Assembly: GCF_900215465.1 (NCBI RefSeq)
Contig: NZ_OBEH01000003.1
Coordinates: forward strand, 124,001-188,000
Reading direction: 5' to 3'
Length of the DNA: 64,000 nt
Source: Flagellimonas pacifica
Lineage (GTDB): Bacteria > Bacteroidota > Bacteroidia > Flavobacteriales > Flavobacteriaceae
Numbering within the stretch: the stretch's first letter is position 1; each line of letters begins with the position of its first letter. This document shows, in pieces, positions 52,363 through 61,517 of the stretch. The notes beneath the pieces are model-generated. The model was not told where the DNA came from. It was given only the letters and a program-made list of their open reading frames with translations, and made no database searches. The position numbers and the translations under genes are program-made.

Positions 52363-54053
52363 TATTTTCTAAAAAAGGTACTTTCAAAGGTACTGGAATT
52401 ACCAACATTATCTGTAACCACCACTTTAAGATTGCATTGGGTCTTGTCCAGAATCTTATCATCGAAATTATAGGTGATGGTTCTGGTTTTTGGTTCATAT
52501 TCCATTAAGATCCAATCTCCATTTATAGTTGCGGAGTAAGAATTTATGCCACTGAGGTCATCACTGATTTCCAAACTCAGATAACTGTAGTTGCTCAACC
52601 ATTGTTTTTCCTTAAAATTTCTGGATTTTATGGTAGGGGCAACAGTGTCCTTTGCTAATGTGTAGGTTCCCAGTGTTCTGGTACGTGTAGTGAAAGAGCC
52701 ATCCCGTTTATAGGTCTTGGCATGCCTTGGTTGCATTCGTTCATCAAGACGGGCAATAAATAACTGCTTCTTTTCTGCTGATGAATATTTGGTAGCATCA
52801 AAACTGATAGTGAAATTTCGATGCGCAGCAACACTATTATCATGAATTTTTATAGTATCGGTTCCTTTCTGTAAATCGATATAAAAATCTTTATAGAATG
52901 TATTTGCAGGAAAATATACTTTAGCAGCTCCTAAGTCAAAGTTGTTTGGTTTGTCCGCAAGAATAAAATCATCGGTAATCTTGTTATTCTTTTTGATTTT
53001 TGTGGACAGCTTTTTTCCTTCAACCGGAATCACGATTTTAATGTCATTTCCTTTAATGTCCGAAACTACTAGTTCAACATTATAGGATAAACCACCCTTA
53101 ACCTCTATTTTTCCATTATTGTGCAATGTCTTATAGATGTTCAATCGATTATAGGGCTCTTTAAAACATTTTTGGATACGTTGTCTGAATTTTCCAAAAT
53201 GGGCATAGTCAATTAATGTATTAATGTATCTGGTTTCCGTAAAGGAAAAAGTTTCAAAATCGTAAGCAGAGTATACTTTTCCGTTTACGGTTTGTGTCAC
53301 GGAGTAAACCCCATTCTTGTTGGCGGCCATATCCTGTCGGTCAAAACCATTAAAGCCAAATCCAATAGTACCAATGGCGGTGACCTTGTCAGCCAAAAAG
53401 GTGCCATCCGTCTGTTTGGTGAAATTGAGCTGTATTTTTTTACCACTTTGATTCACGAACGCGTCATCAGATAATGGATACCCGAAAAGTCCCAACAATG
53501 TTGGGTTTGTGGCATCCCTAATATCATATCCATATAATAATGGATTGGTGGGCTTTTCGGTAACACTGCTCCGAATTTCAAAATGGAGATGGGGCCCAGA
53601 AGACCCTCCAGTATTCCCTGAGTAAGCTATGGTATTTCCTTTCAATACTTTTAACTCGCCATAATCGGGAAACACCTCTACTTCATATGATTGCTTTTTG
53701 TACTGTATTTTTTTGATGTATGCCTCAATCTCGGGACTGAATTTTTGAAGGTGTGCATACACTGAAGTATAGCCATTGGGATGTGCTACGTACATAGCTT
53801 TACCGTATCCCCAATGTGAGATTTTAATCCGTGTGACCGTTCCATCCGCTATGGCAAGTATAGGTAACCCCTGTCTTCTTTGGGTCTTTATATCAATTCC
53901 AGAATGAAAATGGTTGGAACGCAACTCTCCAAAAGTTCCTGCAAGCACCAAAGGAATTTCCAATGGGGACTGAAAGACATCTTGTGGGTATTTTTCTTGT
54001 GAAGTAAGCACTAGGGAAAATAAAAAAAAGGCTCCAAAAAGATAAAGGCGCAT
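52362..54053 (-). CDS. Exported M23/LytM peptidase-like protein
   Basis: A 563-residue secreted protein with a signal peptide (LYLFGAFFLFSLVLTSQ). The LytM domain lies at about 45-190: NHFHSGIDIKTQRRQG (HxxxD zinc motif), DGTVTRIKISHWGYG, YAHLQKF and GPHLHFEIR (HxH). A C-terminal Ig-like region (360-560) follows. It could be an active peptidoglycan endopeptidase, since all zinc ligands are kept. It is translationally coupled to the TonB-dependent receptor, an odd pairing; remodelling of peptidoglycan around the receptor or use as a secreted bacteriolytic factor are both possible. Confidence 0.85.
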   Translation of the reverse strand: MRLYLFGAFFLFSLVLTSQEKYPQDVFQSPLEIPLVLAGTFGELRSNHFHSGIDIKTQRRQGLPILAIADGTVTRIKISHWGYGKAMYVAHPNGYTSVYAHLQKFSPEIEAYIKKIQYKKQSYEVEVFPDYGELKVLKGNTIAYSGNTGGSSGPHLHFEIRSSVTEKPTNPLLYGYDIRDATNPTLLGLFGYPLSDDAFVNQSGKKIQLNFTKQTDGTFLADKVTAIGTIGFGFNGFDRQDMAANKNGVYSVTQTVNGKVYSAYDFETFSFTETRYINTLIDYAHFGKFRQRIQKCFKEPYNRLNIYKTLHNNGKIEVKGGLSYNVELVVSDIKGNDIKIVIPVEGKKLSTKIKKNNKITDDFILADKPNNFDLGAAKVYFPANTFYKDFYIDLQKGTDTIKIHDNSVAAHRNFTISFDATKYSSAEKKQLFIARLDERMQPRHAKTYKRDGSFTTRTRTLGTYTLAKDTVAPTIKSRNFKEKQWLSNYSYLSLEISDDLSGINSYSATINGDWILMEYEPKTRTITYNFDDKILDKTQCNLKVVVTDNVGNSSTFESTFFRK

Positions 54054-54163
54054 ACGGTGATTTATATTTACTTACGAAAGTAACCAATGTTTAGATTTAA
54101 CAAAAGGCTTTTGGAAAGCTTAAAAGACGAAAAAACAATACGTGAAGATAAATCTTAAAAGTA

Positions 54164-54194
54164 TTGCGAGGTTAGGCTAGGTTGGTTAACTTTG
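54164..54194 (+). promoter_or_regulatory. Flavobacterial promoter of the zapB-like/zapA genes
   Basis: TTG at 54164-54166, a 20-nt spacer, then TAACTTTG at 54187-54194. Both boxes match the Bacteroidota consensus. The ATG at 54218 follows 23 nt later. Confidence 0.65.
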
Positions 54195-54217
54195 TGTGTA
54201 TACATTGATGTTTGCAT

Positions 54218-54508
54218 ATGGGCGAACTGGTAGAGATTGTTGATTCTTTGGAGAATAAGGTGAGCAAGCTGTTGCACAAGTTAGAATTGTTGCATCAGAC
54301 AAATACCAAGTTAAAAGAAGAATTGAATCTTGCAAAAGAGGAAAATCAACTTAAACAGAACGCCGTTTTGGAATGGGAAGAAAAATACAATTCCTTAAAA
54401 ATGGCAAACACAATGTTGGGTAGTAATACTAGTAAAACAGAAGCTAAGCTCAAGATAAATACATTGATTCGCGAACTTGATGTTTGCATTGCAAAGCTTG
54501 CAGATTAG
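54218..54508 (+). CDS. ZapB-like coiled-coil protein
   Basis: A 96-residue protein from the ATG at 54218 (a TTG two codons upstream is less likely). It is almost wholly coiled coil: IVDSLENKVSKLLHKLELLH, TKLKEELNLAKEENQLKQNA, EWEEKYNSLKMANTML. Size, charge and position 15 nt upstream of zapA resemble the FtsZ-ring partner ZapB, though sequence similarity cannot be claimed. A division-ring role is inferred from the neighbour. Confidence 0.7.
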   Translation: MGELVEIVDSLENKVSKLLHKLELLHQTNTKLKEELNLAKEENQLKQNAVLEWEEKYNSLKMANTMLGSNTSKTEAKLKINTLIRELDVCIAKLAD

Positions 54509-54523
54509 TTTGTAACCAATAAT

Positions 54524-54817
54524 ATGGAGGAAAAGCTCAAAATAAAGCTTTCCATTGCTGATAGGGTGTATCCGTTAACTATAGACCCTAAACAAGAGGA
54601 AGGATTACGGAAGGCCGCCAAGAACATTGAAAATTTGGCCAAGAAATTTGAGCAAAACTATGCTGTACGTGATAAACAAGATGTGCTGGCCATGTGTGCC
54701 CTGCAATTTGCATCTAAAATTGAGCAAGGCGGAATAGACCGTTCGGAAAATACCAAAGCTGCATTTGAACGCCTAAGGGCCTTAAATGATTTGGTACATT
54801 CCAAATTGGGAGAATAA
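54524..54817 (+). CDS. zapA: Cell division protein ZapA
   Basis: A 97-residue FtsZ-bundling protein. The N-terminal domain (LKIKLSIADRVYPLTIDPKQ, EEGLRKAAKNIENLAKKFEQ) and the C-terminal coiled helix (VLAMCALQFASKIEQ) are the ZapA pattern. It follows the ZapB-like gene on the same transcript. The 6S RNA candidate and rny lie downstream, as in other flavobacteria. Confidence 0.88.
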   Translation: MEEKLKIKLSIADRVYPLTIDPKQEEGLRKAAKNIENLAKKFEQNYAVRDKQDVLAMCALQFASKIEQGGIDRSENTKAAFERLRALNDLVHSKLGE

Positions 54818-54843
54818 GTTCTTTTAAATAAAATATTGTTACT

Positions 54844-55013
54844 GCCCACATTGGTAATTATTTTTTGACAAACTCAACATTATTAAATTTAAAAAGGGTG
54901 AGTTTAAGTTGTAAAAGCAGGCCCTACCTGTATAGGGATCCTTGATCAGCTTGTTAGCCCTAAACCTGTAATTAGGAGTTTGTACAAAACTTCAGCTAAT
55001 GTGGGCTTTTTTT
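54844..55013 (+). ncRNA. ssrS: 6S RNA candidate (ssrS-like)
   Basis: Between zapA and rny a structured stretch of about 165 nt fits 6S RNA, which imitates an open promoter and traps RNA polymerase. The ends pair: GCCCACATT at 54844-54852 with AATGTGGGC at 54998-55006, followed by seven T residues. A second helix pairs ACAAACTC (54868-54875) with GAGTTTGT (54976-54983), leaving facing loops of about 15 and 14 nt, like the central 6S bubble. Two inner hairpins (CCTA...TAGG and CCTAA...TTAGG) cap the rod. The position after zapA matches E. coli ssrS. The call rests on structure and context, not on a covariance search. Confidence 0.72.
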
Positions 55014-55032
55014 ATAACCAAACATAAACAAA

Positions 55033-56604
55033 ATGGATAACACTATAATACTAATAGTAGCTGCGGTTATTGGCTTGGCAATAGGATTTGTAATTGCCAA
55101 GATGATGGAAAAGGGAAAGGCTACAAAAACCATATCCAATGCAAAAAGGGAAGCTTCGGATATTATAAAGGAAGCGAAGAAGGAAGGGGAAAGCATTAAA
55201 AAAGATAAAATATTTCAGGCCAAGGAAAAGTTTTTAGAGTTAAAGGCAGAACACGAAAAGGTCATAATCAATAAGGATAAAAAGATTGGTGAGGCAGAGA
55301 AACGCACTCGAGATAAAGAATCTCAGATTAGTAATGAACTTGCCAAGAACAAAAAACTGAACGAGCAACTTCAAACACAAATCAAAGAAGTAAGCTACAA
55401 AAGCGAAATCTTTGATAAAAAGCAATCTGAAGTTGAAAAGCTGCACAAAAGCCAAGTGCAACAGTTGGAGGTTATTTCTGGACTTTCAGCTGAAGATGCC
55501 AAAAGCCAATTACTGGAATCCTTAAAAGAGACAGCAAAAACCGATGCCATGGCCTATCTGCAAAGTACCTTGGAAGAGGCTAAGCTAACGGCGCAACAGG
55601 AGGCCAGAAAAATTGTGGTCAATACCATTCAACGTATTGGTACGGAGGAAGCAGTAGAAAACTGTGTGTCTGTTTTTAACTTGGAATCTGATGATGTAAA
55701 AGGACGTATTATTGGACGTGAAGGCCGTAATATTCGTGCCTTGGAAGCTGCAACAGGCGTTGAGATTATTGTGGATGATACTCCTGAGGCTATTATTCTT
55801 TCTTGTTTTGATTCGGTTAGAAGGGAAGTTGCCAGGCTTTCACTGCACCGTTTGGTGACGGATGGCAGAATTCATCCAGCACGTATTGAAGAAATTGTAA
55901 AAAAGACGGAAAAGCAGATCAACGAAGAAATTGCTGAAATTGGTAAGAGAACAGTTATCGACCTTGGAATTCATGGATTGCACCCTGAGTTGATTAAAGC
56001 AGTTGGTCGAATGAAGTATCGCTCCTCTTACGGTCAAAATTTATTACAACACTCTAGGGAAGTTGCCAAGCTATGTGGTGTAATGGCGGCGGAATTGGGT
56101 CTTAATCCCAAAATTGCAAAACGAGCTGGATTGTTGCATGATATTGGAAAAGTTCCCAATACCGAAGTTGAGGTAGAAACACCACATGCCATATTGGGTA
56201 TGCAATGGGCTCAGAAGTATGGTGAAAAGAAGGAAGTGTGCAACGCTATTGGTGCTCACCATGACGAAATTGAAATGAATACGCTGATTTCACCTATAGT
56301 GCAAGTTTGCGATGCCATCAGTGGAGCTCGCCCAGGAGCCAGAAGACAGGTGTTAGACTCTTATATCCAAAGACTAAAAGATTTGGAGGATATTGCTTTT
56401 GGATTTAATGGAGTTCAGAAAGCATACGCTATTCAAGCGGGTAGGGAGCTGCGTGTAATTGTTGAAAGTGAGAAGGTGACCGATGATAAAGCAGCTGAGC
56501 TCTCTTTTGAAATTTCGCAAAAAATACAAACTGATATGACTTATCCCGGACAAGTAAAGGTCACGGTGATCAGGGAAACACGATCGGTAAATGTAGCTAA
56601 ATAG
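55033..56604 (+). CDS. rny: Ribonuclease Y
   Basis: A membrane-tethered endoribonuclease that starts mRNA decay. In order, the 523-residue protein shows an N-terminal membrane helix ([17 protein letters not shown]), a long Lys/Glu-rich coiled coil (about 30-200), a KH domain with [11 protein letters not shown], and an HD domain with [11 protein letters not shown] and GLLHDIGK. Standard length for the family. It lies 19 nt after the 6S RNA candidate's T-run, so its transcription may be set partly by read-through from there. Confidence 0.94.
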   Translation: MDNTIILIVAAVIGLAIGFVIAKMMEKGKATKTISNAKREASDIIKEAKKEGESIKKDKIFQAKEKFLELKAEHEKVIINKDKKIGEAEKRTRDKESQISNELAKNKKLNEQLQTQIKEVSYKSEIFDKKQSEVEKLHKSQVQQLEVISGLSAEDAKSQLLESLKETAKTDAMAYLQSTLEEAKLTAQQEARKIVVNTIQRIGTEEAVENCVSVFNLESDDVKGRIIGREGRNIRALEAATGVEIIVDDTPEAIILSCFDSVRREVARLSLHRLVTDGRIHPARIEEIVKKTEKQINEEIAEIGKRTVIDLGIHGLHPELIKAVGRMKYRSSYGQNLLQHSREVAKLCGVMAAELGLNPKIAKRAGLLHDIGKVPNTEVEVETPHAILGMQWAQKYGEKKEVCNAIGAHHDEIEMNTLISPIVQVCDAISGARPGARRQVLDSYIQRLKDLEDIAFGFNGVQKAYAIQAGRELRVIVESEKVTDDKAAELSFEISQKIQTDMTYPGQVKVTVIRETRSVNVAK

Positions 56605-56675
56605 GATACTGACAATTATCATACTTTTCTTTTACGGTACAAGCTAACTTCATGGTAGATTAAAACCTGTCAAAG

Positions 56676-57095
56676 ATGAAGAAGAGAGTACCTATTTCAG
56701 AGATAATGACCAGTGAGTTAGTCACCTTGACCACCACAGATGATTTGGTGACTGCCGAAGAACTTTTCAAGAAGCATAATATTAGACACATTCCCGTTGT
56801 AACAGGAGAATCTGTAATTGGCATGCTGAGTTATACCGATTTGCTGAGAATCAGCTTTGCAGATGCTGTTGATGAAACCGAGGAAAGTGTGGATACCATG
56901 GTCTACAATATGTTCACCATATCGCAAGTAATGGCAAGAGATGTCATTAGTGTTTCATCCGATACAACTATAAAAGAAGTAGCCCACTTCTTGTCAAAAA
57001 AGGAGTTCCATGCTTTGCCTGTTGTGGATGATGGAAAACTGGTGGGTATTGTTACCACTACTGATTTGATTAATTACCTATTGGATTTATATTGA
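56676..57095 (+). CDS. Stand-alone CBS-pair protein
   Basis: A 139-residue protein made of two CBS domains: IMTSELVTLTTTDDLVTAEE...HIPVV in the first and VMARDVISVSSDTTIKEVAH...HALPVVDDGKLVGIVTTTDLI in the second, given by their ends. CBS pairs bind adenosyl nucleotides (AMP, ATP, c-di-AMP, SAM) and usually control a partner. No effector domain is attached and the partner is unknown. A strong terminator hairpin follows at 57186. Confidence 0.9.
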   Translation: MKKRVPISEIMTSELVTLTTTDDLVTAEELFKKHNIRHIPVVTGESVIGMLSYTDLLRISFADAVDETEESVDTMVYNMFTISQVMARDVISVSSDTTIKEVAHFLSKKEFHALPVVDDGKLVGIVTTTDLINYLLDLY

Positions 57096-57185
57096 TTGAA
57101 TCAAATTAGCTGGAGGAATCTGTTTTTGCAAAGATGAATACGATAAAATATACGAGCTAACCCTTAGTATTGGGAAAATTTGGGT

Positions 57186-57207
57186 AGGGGAGTCATACGA
57201 CTCCCCT
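57186..57207. terminator. Terminator hairpin between convergent CBS and DinB genes
   Basis: AGGGGAGTC and GACTCCCCT form a perfect 9-bp GC-rich stem with an ATAC loop, followed by TATATTGTTT on the plus strand. It should end the rny-CBS transcript and, being symmetric, possibly the DinB transcript too. Confidence 0.75.
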
Positions 57208-57227
57208 ATATTGTTTGATAGAATTTG

Positions 57228-57725
57228 CTAAACAAAAGGATTTTCATCTGCTGAAGGACCGTAAATTGATGGTATTAGAATTCCCAGGGTTCTTAAATAA
57301 GTAACCAATTCACCTCTATGGTGATACCAATGATTTAACATTAGAAAGCGAAGCAAAATTGGTCTTGGCCAGTTTATGATTTCCTTGTCATCAAGAAAGC
57401 AATTCCAGCTTTCTGAATCCCATTTTTCATCAGCATTACTCAATATTTCAATGGCAGTTTTGAAACTTTCGCCAAAACTATGTACAATTTTTATTTTGTC
57501 TTCGCATAAAGGATGTTCTACCAAGACTTCTGCCGTGGTTGTTCCCAGGTTGGCAAAAGTGGCTATGCGCCCAGGAATAGTTGCTACGTGGAGCGCCAAT
57601 TGGCCTAATGTAAATGCCTTTGGATGTGGTTTCCAGGTTAGTTTATCTTCAGGAAGTCTTTCCAAGAGTTTTTGAGTAGAAGTTCTTTCGAACTCTAATT
57701 CCGAAATAAGGTTTTTTGAACTCAT
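57228..57725 (-). CDS. DinB-family metal-dependent hydrolase-like protein
   Basis: A 165-residue four-helix-bundle protein of the DinB/YfiT type. The metal-binding His are seen in LALHVATIPGR and HWYHHRGELVTYLRT, and WKPHPKAFTLGQLALHVATI opens the domain. Family members include thiol-dependent transferases and proteins of unknown role. It is downstream of a Crp/Fnr-type regulator, 84 nt away and on the same strand, so it may be its target. Confidence 0.85.
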   Translation of the reverse strand: MSSKNLISELEFERTSTQKLLERLPEDKLTWKPHPKAFTLGQLALHVATIPGRIATFANLGTTTAEVLVEHPLCEDKIKIVHSFGESFKTAIEILSNADEKWDSESWNCFLDDKEIINWPRPILLRFLMLNHWYHHRGELVTYLRTLGILIPSIYGPSADENPFV

Positions 57726-57809
57726 TTGTATACTTTTTTTAGATTATAGTACAAACTAAGTTCAGATGATGGCCTCAAAACGGTATCAAAAGATACCGAA
57801 GTGGATATT

Positions 57810-58463
57810 CTATATAATCTCTATCATTTTTCTATGCAGGATGACCTTTCCTTCAAGTTCAAATTGCTTTAAAATTCTGGAAATTACTACCCGTGTAGTT
57901 CCAAGTTCATTGGCAAGTTGTTGGTGGGAGATTTCAATTCTGTTTATTGCTTCAATAGATGCTCTGTCCTGAAGATATTCCAACACTCTTTTATCAACAT
58001 GGTCAAATGCAACGCTTTCAAAAGTGTGCAACAATTCGTCATATCTGTTTCTGAATGTCTTGATTACAAAATTGTTCCAAGAAGCATATTCCTTTTGCCA
58101 TTGAGCTATAAATCGAGTAGGAACGACCAAAACCTGCGTTTTTTCCATTGCAATTGCCTGGGAAGGGCTTTCATTGTTATAGAAGCATGCAGAAAGTGAC
58201 ATCATACAGGTTTGGTTTGGTTGGACGTAGTAAAGCAAAATTTCCCTATCTTCCTTGGTTTGGAATACTCGTATTGTTCCAGAGATTACGATGGGAACAA
58301 CCTTTATATATTGCCCTTGCCTAACAATTACGTCGTCTTTTTCAAAGCTTTTAAGTAGACAATGTTCCAGAAGTTTTTGCCGAAGTTCAGGCTCAGAAAA
58401 TAGATTGAGTTGTTTAAGTATATCCTTTGTCAATGTCATTTTTCGGATATTGTCAGCTCCCAT
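57810..58463 (-). CDS. Crp/Fnr-family transcription regulator
   Basis: A 217-residue regulator. Residues 20-140 form the cyclic-nucleotide-binding beta-roll (DVIVRQGQYIKVVPIVISGT), joined by the dimer helix (about 145-165) to a C-terminal winged helix: ISHQQLANELGTTRVVISRI is the recognition region. There are no Cys clusters, so it is not an FNR oxygen sensor. The effector is unknown. It is transcribed toward the DinB gene. Confidence 0.88.
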   Translation of the reverse strand: MGADNIRKMTLTKDILKQLNLFSEPELRQKLLEHCLLKSFEKDDVIVRQGQYIKVVPIVISGTIRVFQTKEDREILLYYVQPNQTCMMSLSACFYNNESPSQAIAMEKTQVLVVPTRFIAQWQKEYASWNNFVIKTFRNRYDELLHTFESVAFDHVDKRVLEYLQDRASIEAINRIEISHQQLANELGTTRVVISRILKQFELEGKVILHRKMIEII

Positions 58464-58579
58464 TGAACCCCACTGTTCAATACATAAAAATAGTTAGGGT
58501 TTAAGTTTAGAGAGAATTGGAACAGGTTCTGACTATTTCTTTTTGCATATTGTGATGACCAATTGATTGATTGAAGATT

Positions 58580-60622
58580 CTATTCCTCTTCATCATTGCC
58601 TTCGACCTCTTTATCACGATTATGTTGCATAATGTTAAGCTTCTTGAGCTTGGCTTTCCAAGTATCCAGAGCCTCTCGGTGCTTTTCTATGTTTTTCACC
58701 ACATCTTGCACCAAAGGATTATCTTCTGAGGCATTGGAGAAAAATTGGAGGTTATTTTCCAGTTGTCTTATTTCTCCCTTGCTCTCATCAATTTTCCTTC
58801 GGATAAAGGTACGTTCATTACCTATGGCTCTGTCATCATTCGTTTTGGCCAGTTGCTGCATTTTATCACCATATCGTAGCAATTCAGATTCCTGACGACT
58901 TACCCCTAACTTTTTGAAGAGCACATCTACAATTCTATTGAATTTTCCGTTAATGTGTTTTTTATTGTAGGGAATTCGACCGTACTGCTTCCATTCGGCT
59001 ATAAACTTTTTAAGCTCTGCAAGGTCCTTTTCGGTATCTCCGCTTAACTGAAAAGCCTTAAGACGATCTAAACAAGCACTTTTCTTTTCATAGTTTTCAA
59101 ATTCCTCCTTGTGGGCCTCATTCTTTTCGGCATGCAAGCGATTAAAATAATGGTTGCAGGCATTTTTGAATTCATTCCAGATTTTATCGGAGTATTTTCT
59201 GGGTACATGACCAATTCGTTTCCATTCACTTTGAATACGTTTCATTTCGGGAGTGGCCATTTCCCAATCATCACTATCTTTAAGTGCCAGGGCCAACCCT
59301 AAAAGAGCTCTCTTCTTTTCAAGGTTGTCATGTTGTTCCTTTTTCTGATTCTTGTAAAAGGCATTTTTATTGCGGTTAAATAGGCGTACAGCTTCCTTAA
59401 ATGCACTCCAGGTCTGTTCATTTACCTTTTGAGGAACCTTTCCGGCTTTAAAGAAAGCTTCACGAAATGCCTCTATTTCTTTAATTTGAGCTTGAAGGGC
59501 TTTATGGTTGCTACTTACATTTTCTGCTACTTGGGTAATGGAAGCAATAATTTCTTGTTTCTTTCCCAAGTTCTTTTCGTAGACCTTCTCCATCTCTTGA
59601 TAGTGATCTTGTCTACGTTGATGCATAACTTTAGTGGCTGCGCTAAAACGCTCCCAAATTTCCTCCCTTTGCTCTTTAGCTACAGGACCAATGTCCTCTT
59701 TCCAAATTTTATGAAGTGTTTGCAACTCCCGGAAAGCTTTACCTAAATCTGGTTCATTGGCTAGCGCTTCCGCTTTCTCTGCGAGTTTTTGTTTTTCCTC
59801 CAGATTATGCTTGAAATCAAGATCACGCAATTCACGATTCAGATGCAGGAAATCATAAAAAATTTCCATATGATGGTGATAGGTGCGCCAAACATCATTG
59901 TAATTATTTCTGGGAATAGGTCCGGCATTTCTCCAATTTTCCTGAAGCTCCTTAAAGTTTTTGTATGTGGTATTAATATCCTCTTCCACGTTCACGAGCC
60001 CTTTGAGCTGCTCAATAATCTCCAAACGTTTTTTTAGGTTGTCCTTTAAGTTCAGTTCAAGATTTTTGTAGTACTGGTCCCGTTTTTCCCGAAACTCTGA
60101 ATATACCTCATTAAACTGCCTTTTTGTGACCGAGTTATACCTGAAATCTATTTCATTGCCTCCATTGGCAATAAACTCTTCCTTTTTATGCTCTAAAAAC
60201 TCCTGAAACTTTTGGTCAAATTCATATTTAATGGAGCTTACGTGTTTGCTTATAGCCTGTATTTTTTCATTCTTGACCAATCGTTGCAACTCCCCAACCA
60301 AGTTTTCAATAGACATGGAATGATAGTCCAACATAGGAATATGATGCCGTTTCTCATTGTGCTCATCTTCTGCATCTTCAGCATTTGATTCCTCAATTTC
60401 CTCAATGGCTTCGTCTGCTTCATCAGATTTTGCGGACTCTTCTTTTGAAACGGTTTCAGGGGACTCGATACTTGAGTCTGAAGCCTCTGTACTTTCCTTT
60501 ACTGAATCATCGGATGTTTTTGGTTCAGAAATGGGGCTTTCTTCTTCCGTTTTTTTTATAGCATCCGGATTATGTTCAGTACCACCTTCAGTTTCCTGAA
60601 GTTTTTGCTCATTTTCCTGCAT
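58580..60622 (-). CDS. DUF349 repeat protein
   Basis: A 680-residue soluble protein. The first 95 residues are acidic and disordered (EEIEESNAEDAEDEHNEK). The rest is built from about six helical DUF349 repeats, each with a Trp...P pattern: WRNAGPIPRNNYNDVW, WKEDIGPVAKEQREEIW, AGKVPQKVNEQTWSAF, WKRIGHVPRKYSDKIW and WKQYGRIPYNKKHINGK. It has no signal peptide or catalytic motif. It is a conserved large protein of Bacteroidota whose role I do not know; a scaffold is likely. It is upstream of nothing obvious and has its own unit. Confidence 0.87.
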   Translation of the reverse strand: MQENEQKLQETEGGTEHNPDAIKKTEEESPISEPKTSDDSVKESTEASDSSIESPETVSKEESAKSDEADEAIEEIEESNAEDAEDEHNEKRHHIPMLDYHSMSIENLVGELQRLVKNEKIQAISKHVSSIKYEFDQKFQEFLEHKKEEFIANGGNEIDFRYNSVTKRQFNEVYSEFREKRDQYYKNLELNLKDNLKKRLEIIEQLKGLVNVEEDINTTYKNFKELQENWRNAGPIPRNNYNDVWRTYHHHMEIFYDFLHLNRELRDLDFKHNLEEKQKLAEKAEALANEPDLGKAFRELQTLHKIWKEDIGPVAKEQREEIWERFSAATKVMHQRRQDHYQEMEKVYEKNLGKKQEIIASITQVAENVSSNHKALQAQIKEIEAFREAFFKAGKVPQKVNEQTWSAFKEAVRLFNRNKNAFYKNQKKEQHDNLEKKRALLGLALALKDSDDWEMATPEMKRIQSEWKRIGHVPRKYSDKIWNEFKNACNHYFNRLHAEKNEAHKEEFENYEKKSACLDRLKAFQLSGDTEKDLAELKKFIAEWKQYGRIPYNKKHINGKFNRIVDVLFKKLGVSRQESELLRYGDKMQQLAKTNDDRAIGNERTFIRRKIDESKGEIRQLENNLQFFSNASEDNPLVQDVVKNIEKHREALDTWKAKLKKLNIMQHNRDKEVEGNDEEE

Positions 60623-60764
60623 CAGTAGTTCTTTTTCCTTTTTGGATTGATGATAATTATAGCCAAGTTAACAACTAAATTACCCAATAACAAAAGTAGT
60701 GATTCTTCTTTTGTTCAGGTTTTGCCTTATGTGACGCAACAAAATGGAGTATTGTTGACTAGTT

Positions 60765-61517
60765 TTATGGAGTGTTCCAGATTTCCCAAGCCTTTTCTGC
60801 TTGCAACTGTAACATTTCCAAACCATTTTTGATTTGAGCTCCTTTCGCTTCTCCTTCCGTCAGAAAAGTAGTTTTTTCTGGGTTGTAGATAAGGTCAAAC
60901 AAAAGATGTTGCTCTGTAAGGTATTGATAGGGCAGTGTAGGTTTTTCTTGAATATTGGGGTGGGTTCCCAAAGGTGTACAGTTAACAATTACGGTATGGG
61001 TTTTAATAATTTCTTTGTTTAATTCGCTGTAGGCATACTGATTCTCCTTTTTGGTCCTTGAAACATATGAATTTTCAATGCCCAATTGCTTGAATACAAA
61101 CCGAACCGCTTTTGATGCTCCACCTGTACCTAAGATAAGTGCCTTGGTATGATGTTGCTTCAAAAAAGGTTCCAAGGATTTTTGAAACCCATAAGCATCC
61201 GTATTGTATCCCTTCAGGCCCTCTTCAGTAAACTTTATGGTATTTACGGCGCCAATCTCCTTAGCTTTTACATCCAAATATGTCAAGTAGGTGAGTACTT
61301 CCTCTTTGTAGGGGATGGTTACATTTAGGCCTTTTAAGTTATTTTGAGAAAGTAAGCTCCCAAATTCTGAAATGGACGCAATATCAAAATTCTCATAGCT
61401 ATGGTCTTTTAATTCTAAATCTTCAAACTTTTTTGAAAAATAACTCTGTGAAAACGAATAGGAGATGTTTCTACCGAGTAGGCCGAACCTGTTTTCTTTC
61501 TTTTCTGTTTTTTCCAT
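60765..61517 (-). CDS. aroE: Shikimate dehydrogenase
   Basis: Reduces 3-dehydroshikimate to shikimate with NADPH in aromatic amino-acid synthesis. The 250-residue protein has NISYSFSQSYFSKKF (substrate Ser), NVTIPYKEEVLTYL (catalytic Lys), NTDAYGFQKSL (Asp) and ILGTGGASKAVRFV (NADP loop). It overlaps the upstream DUF368 gene by 47 nt, an unusually long overlap, but both reading frames are well supported. Cytoplasmic. Confidence 0.92.
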   Translation of the reverse strand: MEKTEKKENRFGLLGRNISYSFSQSYFSKKFEDLELKDHSYENFDIASISEFGSLLSQNNLKGLNVTIPYKEEVLTYLTYLDVKAKEIGAVNTIKFTEEGLKGYNTDAYGFQKSLEPFLKQHHTKALILGTGGASKAVRFVFKQLGIENSYVSRTKKENQYAYSELNKEIIKTHTVIVNCTPLGTHPNIQEKPTLPYQYLTEQHLLFDLIYNPEKTTFLTEGEAKGAQIKNGLEMLQLQAEKAWEIWNTP

